This document shows, one piece after another, positions 1-15,000 of a DNA stretch of 64,000 bases. A model generated the notes under the pieces. It made no database searches, was not told where the DNA came from, and saw only the letters and a list, made by a program, of their open reading frames with translations. Source of the stretch: Anthopleura xanthogrammica (Eukaryota; Cnidaria; Anthozoa; Actiniaria; Actiniidae). Within the stretch, counting starts at the first letter, position 1. Each line of letters starts with the position of its first letter. A program made the translations under genes and the position numbers. The DNA lies in NCBI GenBank assembly GCA_964019055.1, contig OZ025206.1, positions 10,337,486-10,401,485 of the forward strand. The letters run 5' to 3'.

Positions 1-3000
1 AATGAAATTATTATCATAAATCTTCATTCATTTCGTCATTCATTAGAGTGGTAATGCGCAAAGTGTTCTAAATGAAATTATTATCAGAAATCTACATTCA
101 TTTCGTCATTCATTAGAGTGGTAATGCGCGTGGTGTTCCAAATGAAATTATTATCATAAATCTTCATTCATTTCGTCATTCATTAGAGTGGTAATGCGCG
201 TGGTGTTCCAAATGAAACTTTTATCATAAATCTTCATTCATTTCGTCATTCATAGCAGTCTGAATGCGCGTGGTTTTCTAAACGAAATTATCAACAAAAA
301 TCTACATTTATTTCGTCATTCATTAGAGTGGTAATGCGCGTGGTGTTCCAAATGAAATTATTATCATAAATCTACATTCATTTCGTTATTCATTAGAGTG
401 GTAATGCGCAAAGTGTTCTAAATGAAATTATTATCAGAAATCTACATTCATTTCGTCATTCATTAGAGTGGTAATGCGCGTGGTGTTCCAAATGAAATTA
501 TTATCATAAATCTTCATTCATTTCGTCATTCATTAGAGTGGTAATGCGCAAAGTGTTCTAAATGAAATTATTATCATAAATCTACATTCATTGCGTCATT
601 CATTAGAGTGGTAATGCGCGTGGTGTTCCAAATGAAATTATTATCATAAATCTTCATTCATTGCGTCATTCATTAGAGTGGTAATGCGCAAAGTGTTCTA
701 AATGAAATTATTATCATAAATCTACATTCATTTCATTATTCATTAGAGTGGTAATGCGCGTGGTGTTCCAAATGAAATTATTATCATAAATCTTCATTCA
801 TTTCGTCATTCATTAGAGTGGTAATGCGCAAAGTGTTCTAAATGAAATTATTATCAGAAATCTACATTCATTTCGTCATTCATTAGAGTGGTAATGCGCG
901 TGGTGTTCCAAATGAAATTATTATCATAAATCTACATTCATTTCGTTATTCATTAGAATGGTAATGCGCAAAGTGTTCTAAATGAAATTATTATCAGAAA
1001 TCTACATTCATTTCGTCATTCATTAGAGTGGTAATGCGCGTGGTGTTCCAAATGAAATTATTATCATAAATCTTCATTCATTTCGTCATTCATTAGAGTG
1101 GTAATGCGCGTGGTGTTCCAAATGAAATTATTATCATAAATCTTCATTCATTTCGTCATTCATTAGAGTGGTAATGCGCGTGGTGTCCAAATGAAATTAT
1201 TATCATAAATCTTCATTCATTTCGTCATTCATTAGAGTGGTAATGCGCGTGGTGTTCCAAATGAAATTATTATCATAAATCTTCATTCATTTCGTCATTC
1301 ATTAGAGTTGTAACGCACATGGTGTTCTAAATGAAGTTAAAACAGAAATCTACATTTATTTCGTCATTCATCACAGTCTGAATTCGCATGGTGTTCTTAA
1401 AGAAATCTTTAGCAGAAATCTACATTCATTTCGTTATTCATAAGGGTATGAATGCTCATGGTGTTCTTAAAGAAATCTTTAGCAGAAATCTACATTCATT
1501 TCGTCATTCATTAGAGTGGTAATGCGCGTGGTGTTCCAAATGAAATTATTATCATAAATCTACATTCATTGCGTCATTCATTAGAGTGGTAATGCGCGTG
1601 GTGTTCCAAATGAAATTATTATCATAAACCTTCATTCATTGCGTCATTCATTAGAGTGGTAATGCGCAAAGTGTTCTAAATGAAATTATTATCATAAATC
1701 TACATTCATTTCATTATTCATTAGAGTGGTAATGCGCGTGGTGTTCCAAATGAAATTATTATCATAAATCTACATTCATTGCGTCATTCATTAGAGTGGT
1801 AATGCGCGTGGTGTTCCAAATGAAATTATTATCATAAATCTTCATTCATTGCGTCATTCATTAGAGTTGTAATGCGCAAAGTGTTCTAAATGAAATTATT
1901 ATCATAAATCTACATTCATTTCGTTATTCATAAGAGTGGTAATGCGCGTGGTGTTCCAAATGAAATTATTATCATAAATCTTCATTCATTTCGTCATTCA
2001 TTAGAGTGGTAATGCGCGTGGTGTTCCAAATGAAACTTTTATCATAAATCTTCATTCATTTCATTATTCATTAGAGTGGTAATGCGCGTGGTGTTCCAAA
2101 TGAAATTATTATCATAAATCTACATTCATTGTGTCATTCATTAGAGTGGTAATGCGCGTGGTGTTCCAAATGAAATTATTATCATAAATCTTCATTCATT
2201 GCGTCATTCATTAGAGTGGTAATGCGCAAAGTGTTCTAAATGAAATTATTATCATAAATCTACATTCATTTCATTATTCATTAGAGTGGTAATGCGCGTG
2301 GTGTTCCAAATGAAATTATTATCATAAATCTTCATTCATTTCGTCATTCATTAGAGTGGTAATGCGCAAAGTGTTCTAAATGAAATTATTATCAGAAATC
2401 TACATTCATTTCGTCATTCATTAGAGTGGTAATGCGCGTGGTGTTCCAAATGAAATTATTATCATAAATCTACATTCATTTCGTTATTCATTAGAATGGT
2501 AATGCGCAAAGTGTTCTAAATGAAATTATTATCAGAAATCTACATTCATTTTGTCATTCATTAGAGTGGTAATGCGCGTGGTGTTCCAAATGAAATTATT
2601 ATCATAAATCTTCATTCATTTCGTCATTCATTAGAGTGGTAATGCGCGTGGTGTCCAAATGAAACTTTTATCATAAATCTTCATTCATTTCGTCATTCAT
2701 AGCAGTCTGAATGCGCGTGGTTTTCTAAACGAAATTATCAACAAAAATCTACATTTATTTCGTCATTCATTAGAGTGGTAATGCGCGTGGTGTTCCAAAT
2801 GAAATTATTATCATAAATCTACATTCATTTCGTTATTCATTAGAGTGGTAATGCGCAAAGTGTTCTAAATGAAATTATTATCAGAAATCTACATTCATTT
2901 CGTCATTCATTAGAGTGGTAATGCGCGTGGTGTTCCAAATGAAATTATTATCATAAATCTTCATTCATTTCGTCATTCATTAGAGTGGTAATGCGCGTGC

Positions 3001-6000
3001 TTTTCTCAACGAAATGATTATCAAAAATATACATTCATTTCGTCATTCATCAGAGTCTGAATTCACGTGGTTTTCTAAATAAAATGATGGTCAAAAATCT
3101 ACATTTATTTCGTCATTCATTAGAGTCTGAATTCGCATGGTTTTCTAAATAAGAATAAAATCAGAAAACTACATTTATTTCCTTCATAAGAGTATGAATG
3201 CTCATGGTGTTCTTAAAGAAATCTTTAGCAGAAATCTACATTCATTTCGTTATTCATAAGAGTGGTAATGCGCGTGGTGTTCTAAATGAAATTATTATCA
3301 TAAATCTACATTCATTTCGTTATTCATAAGAGTGGTAATGCGCGTGGTGTCCAAATGAAACTTTTATCATAAATCTTCATTCATTTCATCATTCATTAGA
3401 GTCTGAATTCGCGTGGTTTTCTAAATAAAATGATGGTCAAAAATCTACATTTATTTCGTCATTCATTAGAGTCTGAATTCGCATGGTTTTCTAAATAAGA
3501 ATAAAATCAGAATACTACATTTATTTCCTTCATAAGAGTATGAATGCTCATGGTGTTCTTAAAGAAATCTTTAGCAGAAATCTACATTCATTTCGTTATT
3601 CATAAGAGTGGTAATGCGCGTGGTGTCCTAAATGAAATTATTATCATAAATATTCATTCATTTCCCCATTCATTAGAGTGGTAATGCGCAAAGTGTTCTA
3701 AATGAAATTATTATCATAAATCTTCATTCATTTCGTCATTCATTAGAGTGGTAATGCGCGTGGTGTTCCAAATGAAATTATTATCATAAATCTACATTCA
3801 TTTCGTCATTCATTAGAGTGGTAATGCGCAAAGTGTTCTAAATGAAATTATTATCATAAATCTTCATTCATTTCGTCATTCATTAGAGTTGTAACGCACA
3901 TGGTGTTCTAAATGAAGTTAAAACAGAAATCTACATTTATTTCGTCATTCATCACAGTCTGAATTCGCATGGTGTTCTTAAAGAAATCTTTAGCAGAAAT
4001 CTACATTCATTTCGTTATTCATAAGGGTATGAATGCTCATGGTGTTCTTAAAGAAATCTTTAGCAGAAATCTACATTCATTTCGTCATTCATTAGAGTGG
4101 TAATGCGCGTGGTGTTCCAAATGAAATTATTATCATAAATCTACATTCATTGCGTCATTCATTAGAGTGGTAATGCGCGTGGTGTTCCAAATGAAATTAT
4201 TATCATAAACCTTCATTCATTGCGTCATTCATTAGAGTGGTAATGCGCAAAGTGTTCTAAATGAAATTATTATCAGAAATCTACATTCATTTCATTATTC
4301 ATTAGAGTGGTAATGCGCGTGGTGTTCCAAATGAAATTATTATCATAAATCTACATTCATTGCGTCATTCATTAGAGTGGTAATGCGCGTGGTGTTCCAA
4401 ATGAAATTATTATCATAAATCTTCATTCATTGCGTCATTCATTAGAGTTGTAATGCGCAAAGTGTTCTAAATGAAATTATTATCATAAATCTACATTCAT
4501 TTCGTTATTCATAAGAGTGGTAATGCGCGTGGTGTTCCAAATGAAATTATTATCATAAATCTTCATTCATTTCGTCATTCATTAGAGTGGTAATGCGCGT
4601 GGTGTTCCAAATGAAACTTTTATCATAAATCTTCATTCATTTCATTATTCATTAGAGTGGTAATGCGCGTGGTGTTCCAAATGAAATTATTATCATAAAT
4701 CTACATTCATTGTGTCATTCATTAGAGTGGTAATGCGCGTGGTGTTCCAAATGAAATTATTATCATAAATCTTCATTCATTGCGTCATTCATTAGAGTGG
4801 TAATGCGCAAAGTGTTCTAAATGAAATTATTATCATAAATCTACATTCATTTCATTATTCATTAGAGTGGTAATGCGCGTGGTGTTCCAAATGAAATTAT
4901 TATCATAAATCTTCATTCATTTCGTCATTCATTAGAGTGGTAATGCGCAAAGTGTTCTAAATGAAATTATTATCAGAAATCTACATTCATTTCGTCATTC
5001 ATTAGAGTGGTAATGCGCGTGGTGTTCCAAATGAAATTATTATCATAAATCTACATTCATTTCGTTATTCATTAGAATGGTAATGCGCAAAGTGTTCTAA
5101 ATGAAATTATTATCAGAAATCTACATTCATTTTGTCATTCATTAGAGTGGTAATGCGCGTGGTGTTCCAAATGAAATTATTATCATAAATCTTCATTCAT
5201 TTCGTCATTCATTAGAGTGGTAATGCGCGTGGTGTCCAAATGAAACTTTTATCATAAATCTTCATTCATTTCGTCATTCATAGCAGTCTGAATGCGCGTG
5301 GTTTTCTAAACGAAATTATCAACAAAAATCTACATTTATTTCGTCATTCATTAGAGTGGTAATGCGCGTGGTGTTCCAAATGAAATTATTATCATAAATC
5401 TACATTCATTTCGTTATTCATTAGAGTGGTAATGCGCAAAGTGTTCTAAATGAAATTATTATCAGAAATCTACATTCATTTCGTCATTCATTAGAGTGGT
5501 AATGCGCGTGGTGTTCCAAATGAAATTATTATCATAAATCTTCATTCATTTCGTCATTCATTAGAGTGGTAATGCGCGTGCTTTTCTCAACGAAATGATT
5601 ATCAAAAATATACATTCATTTCGTCATTCATCAGAGTCTGAATTCACGTGGTTTTCTAAATAAAATGATGGTCAAAAATCTACATTTATTTCGTCATTCA
5701 TTAGAGTCTGAATTCGCATGGTTTTCTAAATAAGAATAAAATCAGAAAACTACATTTATTTCCTTCATAAGAGTATGAATGCTCATGGTGTTCTTAAAGA
5801 AATCTTTAGCAGAAATCTACATTCATTTCGTTATTCATAAGAGTGGTAATGCGCGTGGTGTTCTAAATGAAATTATTATCATAAATCTACATTCATTTCG
5901 TTATTCATAAGAGTGGTAATGCGCGTGGTGTCCTAAATGAAATTATTATCATAAATATTCATTCATTTCCCCATTCATTAGAGTGGTAATGCGCAAAGTG

Positions 6001-9000
6001 TTCTAAATGAAATTATTATCATAAATCTTCATTCATTTCGTCATTCATTAGAGTGGTAATGCGCGTGGTGTTCCAAATGAAATTATTATCATAAATCTAC
6101 ATTCATTTCGTCATTCATTAGAGTGGTAATGCGCAAAGTTTACTAAATGAAATTATTATCATAAATCTTCATTCATTTCGTCATTCATTAGAGTGGTAAT
6201 GCGCGTGGTGTTCCAAATGAAATTATTATCATAAATCTTCATTCATTTCGTCATTCATTAGAGTGGTAATGCGCGTGGTGTCCAAATGAAACTTTTATCA
6301 TAAATCTTCATTCATTTCGTCATTCATAGCAGTCTGAATGCGCGTGGTTTTCTAAACGAAATTATCAACAAAAATCTACATTTATTTCGTCATTCATTAG
6401 AGTGGTAATGCGCGTGGTGTTCCAAATGAAATTATTATCATAAATCTACATTCATTTCGTTATTCATTAGAGTGGTAATGCGCGTGGTGTCCAAATGAAA
6501 CTTTTATCATAAATCTTCATTCATTTCGTCATTCATAGCAGTCTGAATGCGCGTGGTTTTCTAAACGAAATTATCAACAAAAATCTACATTTATTTCGTC
6601 ATTCATTAGAGTGGTAATGCGCGTGGTGTTCCAAATGAAATTATTATCATAAATCTACATTCATTTCGTTATTCATTAGAGTGGTAATGCGCAAAGTGTT
6701 CTAAATGAAATTATTATCAGAAATCTACATTCATTTCGTCATTCATTAGAGTGGTAATGCGCGTGGTGTTCCAAATGAAATTATTATCATAAATCTTCAT
6801 TCATTTCGTCATTCATTAGAGTGGTAATGCGCGTGCTTTTCTCAACGAAATGATTATCAAAAATATACATTCATTTCGTCATTCATCAGAGTCTGAATTC
6901 ACGTGGTTTTCTAAATAAAATGATGGTCAAAAATCTACATTTATTTCGTCATTCATTAGAGTCTGAATTCGCATGGTTTTCTAAATAAGAATAAAATCAG
7001 AAAACTACATTTATTTCCTTCATAAGAGTATGAATGCTCATGGTGTTCTTAAAGAAATCTTTAGCAGAAATCTACATTCATTTCGTTATTCATAAGAGTG
7101 GTAATGCGCGTGGTGTTCTAAATGAAATTATTATCATAAATCTACATTCATTTCGTTATTCATAAGAGTGGTAATGCGCGTGGTGTCCTAAATGAAATTA
7201 TTATCATAAATATTCATTCATTTCCCCATTCATTAGAGTGGTAATGCGCAAAGTGTTCTAAATGAAATTATTATCATAAATCTTCATTCATTTCGTCATT
7301 CATTAGAGTGGTAATGCGCGTGGTGTTCCAAATGAAATTATTATCATAAATCTACATTCATTTCGTCATTCATTAGAGTGGTAATGCGCAAAGTTTACTA
7401 AATGAAATTATTATCATAAATCTTCATTCATTTCGTCATTCATTAGAGTGGTAATGCGCGTGCTTTTCTCAACGAAATGATTATCAAAAATATACATTCA
7501 TTTCGTCATTCATCAGAGTCTGAATTCACGTGGTTTTCTCAACGAAATGATTATCAAAAATCTACATTCATTTCGTCACTCATAGCAGTCTGAATGCGCG
7601 TGCTTTTCTAAGCGAAATGATCAACAGAAATCTACATTCATTTCCTCATTGATCAGAGTCTGAATTCGCATGGTTTTCTAAATGAAATGAGCATCAAAAA
7701 TATACATTTATTTCGTCATTAATCAGAGTCTGAATTCGCGTGGTTTTCTAAATAAAATGATGGTCAAAAATCTACATTTATTTCGTCATTCATTAGAGTC
7801 TGAATTCGCGTGGTTTTCTAAATAAAATGATGGTCAAAAATCTACATTTATTTCGTCATTCATTAGAGTCTGAATTCGCATGGTTTTCTAAATAAGAATA
7901 AAATCAGAAAACTACATTTATTTCCTTCATAAGAGTATGAATGCTCATGGTGTTCTTAAAGAAATCTTTAGCAGAAATCTACATTCATTTCGTTATTCAT
8001 AAGAGTGGTAATGCGCGTGGTGTCCTAAATGAAATTATTATCATAAATATTCATTCATTTCCCCATTCATTAGCGTGGTAATGCGCAAAGTTTTCTAAAT
8101 GAAATTATTATCATAAATCTTCATTCATTTCGTCATTCATTAGAGTTGTAACGCACATGGTGTTCTAAATGAAGTTAAAACAGAAATCTACATTTATTTC
8201 GTCATTCATCACAGTCTGAATTCGCATGGTGTTCTTAAAGAAATCTTTAGCAGAAATCTACATTCATTTCGTTATTCATAAGGGTATGAATGCTCATGGT
8301 GTTCTTAAAGAAATCTTTAGCAGAAATCTACATTCATTTCGTCATTCATTAGAGTGGTAATGCGCGTGGTGTTCCAAATGAAATTATTATCATAAATCTT
8401 CATTCATTTCGTCATTCATTAGAGTGGTAATGCGCGTGGTGTCCAAATGAAACTTTTATCATAAATCTTCATTCATTTCGTCATTCATTAGAGTGGTAAT
8501 GCGCAAAGTGTTCTAAATGAAATTATTATCATAAATCTACATTCATTTCATTATTCATTAGAGTGGTAATGCGCGTGGTGTTCCAAATGAAATTATTATC
8601 ATAAATCTACATTCATTGTGTCATTCATTAGAGTGGTAATGCGCGTGGTGTTCCAAATGAAATTATTATCATAAATCTTCATTCATTGCGTCATTCATTA
8701 GAGTGGTAATGCGCAAAGTGTTCTAAATGAAATTATTATCATAAATCTACATTCATTTCATTATTCATTAGAGTGGTAATGCGCGTGGTGTTCCAAATGA
8801 AATGATTATCAAAAATCTTCATTCATTTCGTCATTCATTAGAGTGGTAATGCGCAAAGTGTTCTAAATGAAATTATTATCAGAAATCTACATTCATTTCG
8901 TCATTCATTAGAGTGGTAATGCGCGTGGTGTTCCAAATGAAATTATTATCATAAATCTACATTCATTTCGTTATTCATTAGAATGGTAATGCGCAAAGTG

Positions 9001-12000
9001 TTCTAAATGAAATTATTATCAGAAATCTACATTCATTTCGTCATTCATTAGAGTGGTAATGCGCGTGGTGTTCCAAATGAAATTATTATCATAAATCTTC
9101 ATTCATTTCGTCATTCATTAGAGTGGTAATGCGCGTGGTGTCCAAATGAAACTTTTATCATAAATCTTCATTCATTTCGTCATTCATAGCAGTCTGAATG
9201 CGCGTGGTTTTCTAAACGAAATTATCAACAAAAATCTACATTTATTTCGTCATTCATTAGAGTGGTAATGCGCGTGGTGTTCCAAATGAAATTATTATCA
9301 TAAATCTACATTCATTTCGTTATTCATTAGAGTGGTAATGCGCAAAGTGTTCTAAATGAAATTATTATCAGAAATCTACATTCATTTCGTCATTCATTAG
9401 AGTGGTAATGCGCGTGGTGTTCCAAATGAAATTATTATCATAAATCTTCATTCATTTCGTCATTCATTAGAGTGGTAATGCGCAAAGTTTACTAAATGAA
9501 ATTATTATCATAAATCTTCATTCATTTCGTCATTCATTAGAGTGGTAATGCGCGTGCTTTTCTCAACGAAATGATTATCAAAAATATACATTCATTTCGT
9601 CATTCATCAGAGTCTGAATTCACGTGGTTTTCTCAACGAAATGATTATCAAAAATCTACATTCATTTCGTCACTCATAGCAGTCTGAATGCGCGTGCTTT
9701 TCTAAGCGAAATGATCAACAGAAATCTACATTCATTTCCTCATTGATCAGAGTCTGAATTCGCATGGTTTTCTAAATGAAATGAGCATCAAAAATATACA
9801 TTTATTTCGTCATTAATCAGAGTCTGAATTCGCGTGGTTTTCTAAATAAAATGATGGTCAAAAATCTACATTTATTTCGTCATTCATTAGAGTCTGAATT
9901 CGCGTGGTTTTCTAAATAAAATGATGGTCAAAAATCTACATTTATTTCGTCATTCATTAGAGTCTGAATTCGCATGGTTTTCTAAATAAGAATAAAATCA
10001 GAAAACTACATTTATTTCCTTCATAAGAGTATGAATGCTCATGGTGTTCTTAAAGAAATCTTTAGCAGAAATCTACATTCATTTCGTTATTCATAAGAGT
10101 GGTAATGCGCGTGGTGTCCTAAATGAAATTATTATCATAAATATTCATTCATTTCCCCATTCATTAGAGTGGTAATGCGCAAAGTGTTCTAAATGAAATT
10201 ATTATCATAAATCTTCATTCATTTCGTCATTCATTAGAGTGGTAATGCGCGTGGTGTTCCAAATGAAATTATTATCATAAATCTACATTCATTTCGTCAT
10301 TCATTAGAGTGGTAATGCGCAAAGTTTACTAAATGAAATTATTATCATAAATCTTCATTCATTTCGTCATTCATTAGAGTGGTAATGCGCGTGCTTTTCT
10401 CAACGAAATGATTATCAAAAATATACATTCATTTCGTCATTCATCAGAGTCTGAATTCACGTGGTTTTCTCAACGAAATGATTATCAAAAATCTACATTC
10501 ATTTCGTCACTCATAGCAGTCTGAATGCGCGTGCTTTTCTAAGCGAAATGATCAACAGAAATCTACATTCATTTCCTCATTGATCAGAGTCTGAATTCGC
10601 ATGGTTTTCTAAATGAAATGAGCATCAAAAATATACATTTATTTCGTCATTAATCAGAGTCTGAATTCGCGTGGTTTTCTAAATAAAATGATGGTCAAAA
10701 ATCTACATTTATTTCGTCATTCATTAGAGTCTGAATTCGCGTGGTTTTCTAAATAAAATGATGGTCAAAAATCTACATTTATTTCGTCATTCATTAGAGT
10801 CTGAATTCGCATGGTTTTCTAAATAAGAATAAAATCAGAAAACTACATTTATTTCCTTCATAAGAGTATGAATGCTCATGGTGTTCTTAAAGAAATCTTT
10901 AGCAGAAATCTACATTCATTTCGTTATTCATAAGAGTGGTAATGCGCGTGGTGTCCTAAATGAAATTATTATCATAAATATTCATTCATTTCCCCATTCA
11001 TTAGCGTGGTAATGCGCAAAGTTTTCTAAATGAAATTATTATCATAAATCTTCATTCATTTCGTCATTCATTAGAGTTGTAACGCACATGGTGTTCTAAA
11101 TGAAGTTAAAACAGAAATCTACATTTATTTCGTCATTCATCACAGTCTGAATTCGCATGGTGTTCTTAAAGAAATCTTTAGCAGAAATCTACATTCATTT
11201 CGTTATTCATAAGGGTATGAATGCTCATGGTGTTCTTAAAGAAATCTTTAGCAGAAATCTACATTCATTTCGTCATTCATTAGAGTGGTAATGCGCGTGG
11301 TGTTCCAAATGAAATTATTATCATAAATCTTCATTCATTTCGTCATTCATTAGAGTGGTAATGCGCAAAGTGTTCTAAATGAAATTATTATCATAAATCT
11401 ACATTCATTTCATTATTCATTAGAGTGGTAATGCGCGTGGTGTTCCAAATGAAATTATTATCATAAATCTACATTCATTGCGTCATTCATTAGAGTGGTA
11501 ATGCGCGTGGTGTTCCAAATGAAATTATTATCATAAATCTTCATTCATTGCGTCATTCATTAGAGTGGTAATGCGCAAAGTGTTCTAAATGAAATTATTA
11601 TCATAAATCTACATTCATTTCATTATTCATTAGAGTGGTAATGCGCGTGGTGTTCCAAATGAAATTATTATCATAAATCTTCATTCATTTCGTCATTCAT
11701 TAGAGTGGTAATGCGCAAAGTGTTCTAAATGAAATTATTATCAGAAATCTACATTCATTTCGTCATTCATTAGAGTGGTAATGCGCGTGGTGTTCCAAAT
11801 GAAATTATTATCATAAATCTACATTCATTTCGTTATTCATTAGAATGGTAATGCGCAAAGTGTTCTAAATGAAATTATTATCAGAAATCTACATTCATTT
11901 CGTCATTCATTAGAGTGGTAATGCGCGTGCTTTTCTCAACGAAATGATTATCAAAAATATACATTCATTTCGTCATTCATCAGAGTCTGAATTCACGTGG

Positions 12001-15000
12001 TTTTCTAAATAAAATGATGGTCAAAAATCTACATTTATTTCGTCATTCATTAGAGTCTGAATTCGCATGGTTTTCTAAATAAGAATAAAATCAGAAAACT
12101 ACATTTATTTCCTTCATAAGAGTATGAATGCTCATGGTGTTCTTAAAGAAATCTTTAGCAGAAATCTACATTCATTTCGTTATTCATAAGAGTGGTAATG
12201 CGCGTGGTGTTCTAAATGAAATTATTATCATAAATCTACATTCATTTCGTTATTCATAAGAGTGGTAATGCGCGTGGTGTCCTAAATGAAATTATTATCA
12301 TAAATATTCATTCATTTCCCCATTCATTAGAGTGGTAATGCGCAAAGTGTTCTAAATGAAATTATTATCATAAATCTTCATTCATTTCGTCATTCATTAG
12401 AGTGGTAATGCGCGTGGTGTTCCAAATGAAATTATTATCATAAATCTACATTCATTTCGTCATTCATTAGAGTGGTAATGCGCAAAGTTTACTAAATGAA
12501 ATTATTATCATAAATCTTCATTCATTTCGTCATTCATTAGAGTGGTAATGCGCGTGCTTTTCTCAACGAAATGATTATCAAAAATATACATTCATTTCGT
12601 CATTCATCAGAGTCTGAATTCACGTGGTTTTCTAAATAAAATGATGGTCAAAAATCTACATTTATTTCGTCATTCATTAGAGTCTGAATTCGCATGGTTT
12701 TCTAAATAAGAATAAAATCAGAAAACTACATTTATTTCCTTCATAAGAGTATGAATGCTCATGGTGTTCTTAAAGAAATCTTTAGCAGAAATCTACATTC
12801 ATTTCGTTATTCATAAGAGTGGTAATGCGCGTGGTGTTCTAAATGAAATTATTATCATAAATCTACATTCATTTCGTTATTCATAAGAGTGGTAATGCGC
12901 GTGGTGTCCTAAATGAAATTATTATCATAAATATTCATTCATTTCCCCATTCATTAGAGTGGTAATGCGCAAAGTGTTCTAAATGAAATTATTATCATAA
13001 ATCTTCATTCATTTCGTCATTCATTAGAGTGGTAATGCGCGTGGTGTTCCAAATGAAATTATTATCATAAATCTACATTCATTTCGTCATTCATTAGAGT
13101 GGTAATGCGCAAAGTTTACTAAATGAAATTATTATCATAAATCTTCATTCATTTCGTCATTCATTAGAGTGGTAATGCGCGTGCTTTTCTCAACGAAATG
13201 ATTATCAAAAATATACATTCATTTCGTCATTCATCAGAGTCTGAATTCACGTGGTTTTCTCAACGAAATGATTATCAAAAATCTACATTCATTTCGTCAC
13301 TCATAGCAGTCTGAATGCGCGTGCTTTTCTAAGCGAAATGATCAACAGAAATCTACATTCATTTCCTCATTGATCAGAGTCTGAATTCGCATGGTTTTCT
13401 AAATGAAATGAGCATCAAAAATATACATTTATTTCGTCATTAATCAGAGTCTGAATTCGCGTGGTTTTCTAAATAAAATGATGGTCAAAAATCTACATTT
13501 ATTTCGTCATTCATTAGAGTCTGAATTCGCGTGGTTTTCTAAATAAAATGATGGTCAAAAATCTACATTTATTTCGTCATTCATTAGAGTCTGAATTCGC
13601 ATGGTTTTCTAAATAAGAATAAAATCAGAAAACTACATTTATTTCCTTCATAAGAGTATGAATGCTCATGGTGTTCTTAAAGAAATCTTTAGCAGAAATC
13701 TACATTCATTTCGTTATTCATAAGAGTGGTAATGCGCGTGGTGTCCTAAATGAAATTATTATCATAAATATTCATTCATTTCCCCATTCATTAGCGTGGT
13801 AATGCGCAAAGTTTTCTAAATGAAATTATTATCATAAATCTTCATTCATTTCGTCATTCATTAGAGTTGTAACGCACATGGTGTTCTAAATGAAGTTAAA
13901 ACAGAAATCTACATTTATTTCGTCATTCATCACAGTCTGAATTCGCATGGTGTTCTTAAAGAAATCTTTAGCAGAAATCTACATTCATTTCGTTATTGAT
14001 AAGGGTATGAATGCTCATGGTGTTCTTAAAGAAATCTTTAGCAGAAATCTACATTCATTTCGTCATTCATTAGAGTGGTAATGCGCGTGGTGTTCCAAAT
14101 GAAATTATTATCATAAATCTTCATTCATTTCGTCATTCATTAGAGTGGTAATGCGCAAAGTGTTCTAAATGAAATTATTATCATAAATCTACATTCATTT
14201 CATTATTCATTAGAGTGGTAATGCGCGTGGTGTTCCAAATGAAATTATTATCATAAATCTACATTCATTGTGTCATTCATTAGAGTGGTAATGCGCGTGG
14301 TGTTCCAAATGAAATTATTATCATAAATCTTCATTCATTGCGTCATTCATTAGAGTGGTAATGCGCAAAGTGTTCTAAATGAAATTATTATCATAAATCT
14401 ACATTCATTTCATTATTCATTAGAGTGGTAATGCGCGTGGTGTTCCAAATGAAATGATTATCAAAAATCTTCATTCATTTCGTCATTCATTAGAGTGGTA
14501 ATGCGCAAAGTGTTCTAAATGAAATTATTATCAGAAATCTACATTCATTTCGTCATTCATTAGAGTGGTAATGCGCGTGGTGTTCCAAATGAAATTATTA
14601 TCATAAATCTACATTCATTTCGTTATTCATTAGAATGGTAATGCGCAAAGTGTTCTAAATGAAATTATTATCAGAAATCTACATTCATTTCGTCATTCAT
14701 TAGAGTGGTAATGCGCGTGGTGTTCCAAATGAAATTATTATCATAAATCTTCATTCATTTCGTCATTCATAGCAGTCTGAATGCGCGTGGTGTCCAAATG
14801 AAACTTTTATCATAAATCTTCATTCATTTCGTCATTCATAGCAGTCTGAATGCGCGTGGTTTTCTAAACGAAATGATCAACAAAAATCTACATTTATTTC
14901 GTCATTCATTAGAGTGGTAATGCGCGTGGTGTTCCAAATGAAATTATTATCATAAATCTACATTCATTTCGTTATTCATTAGAGTGGTAATGCGCAAAGT

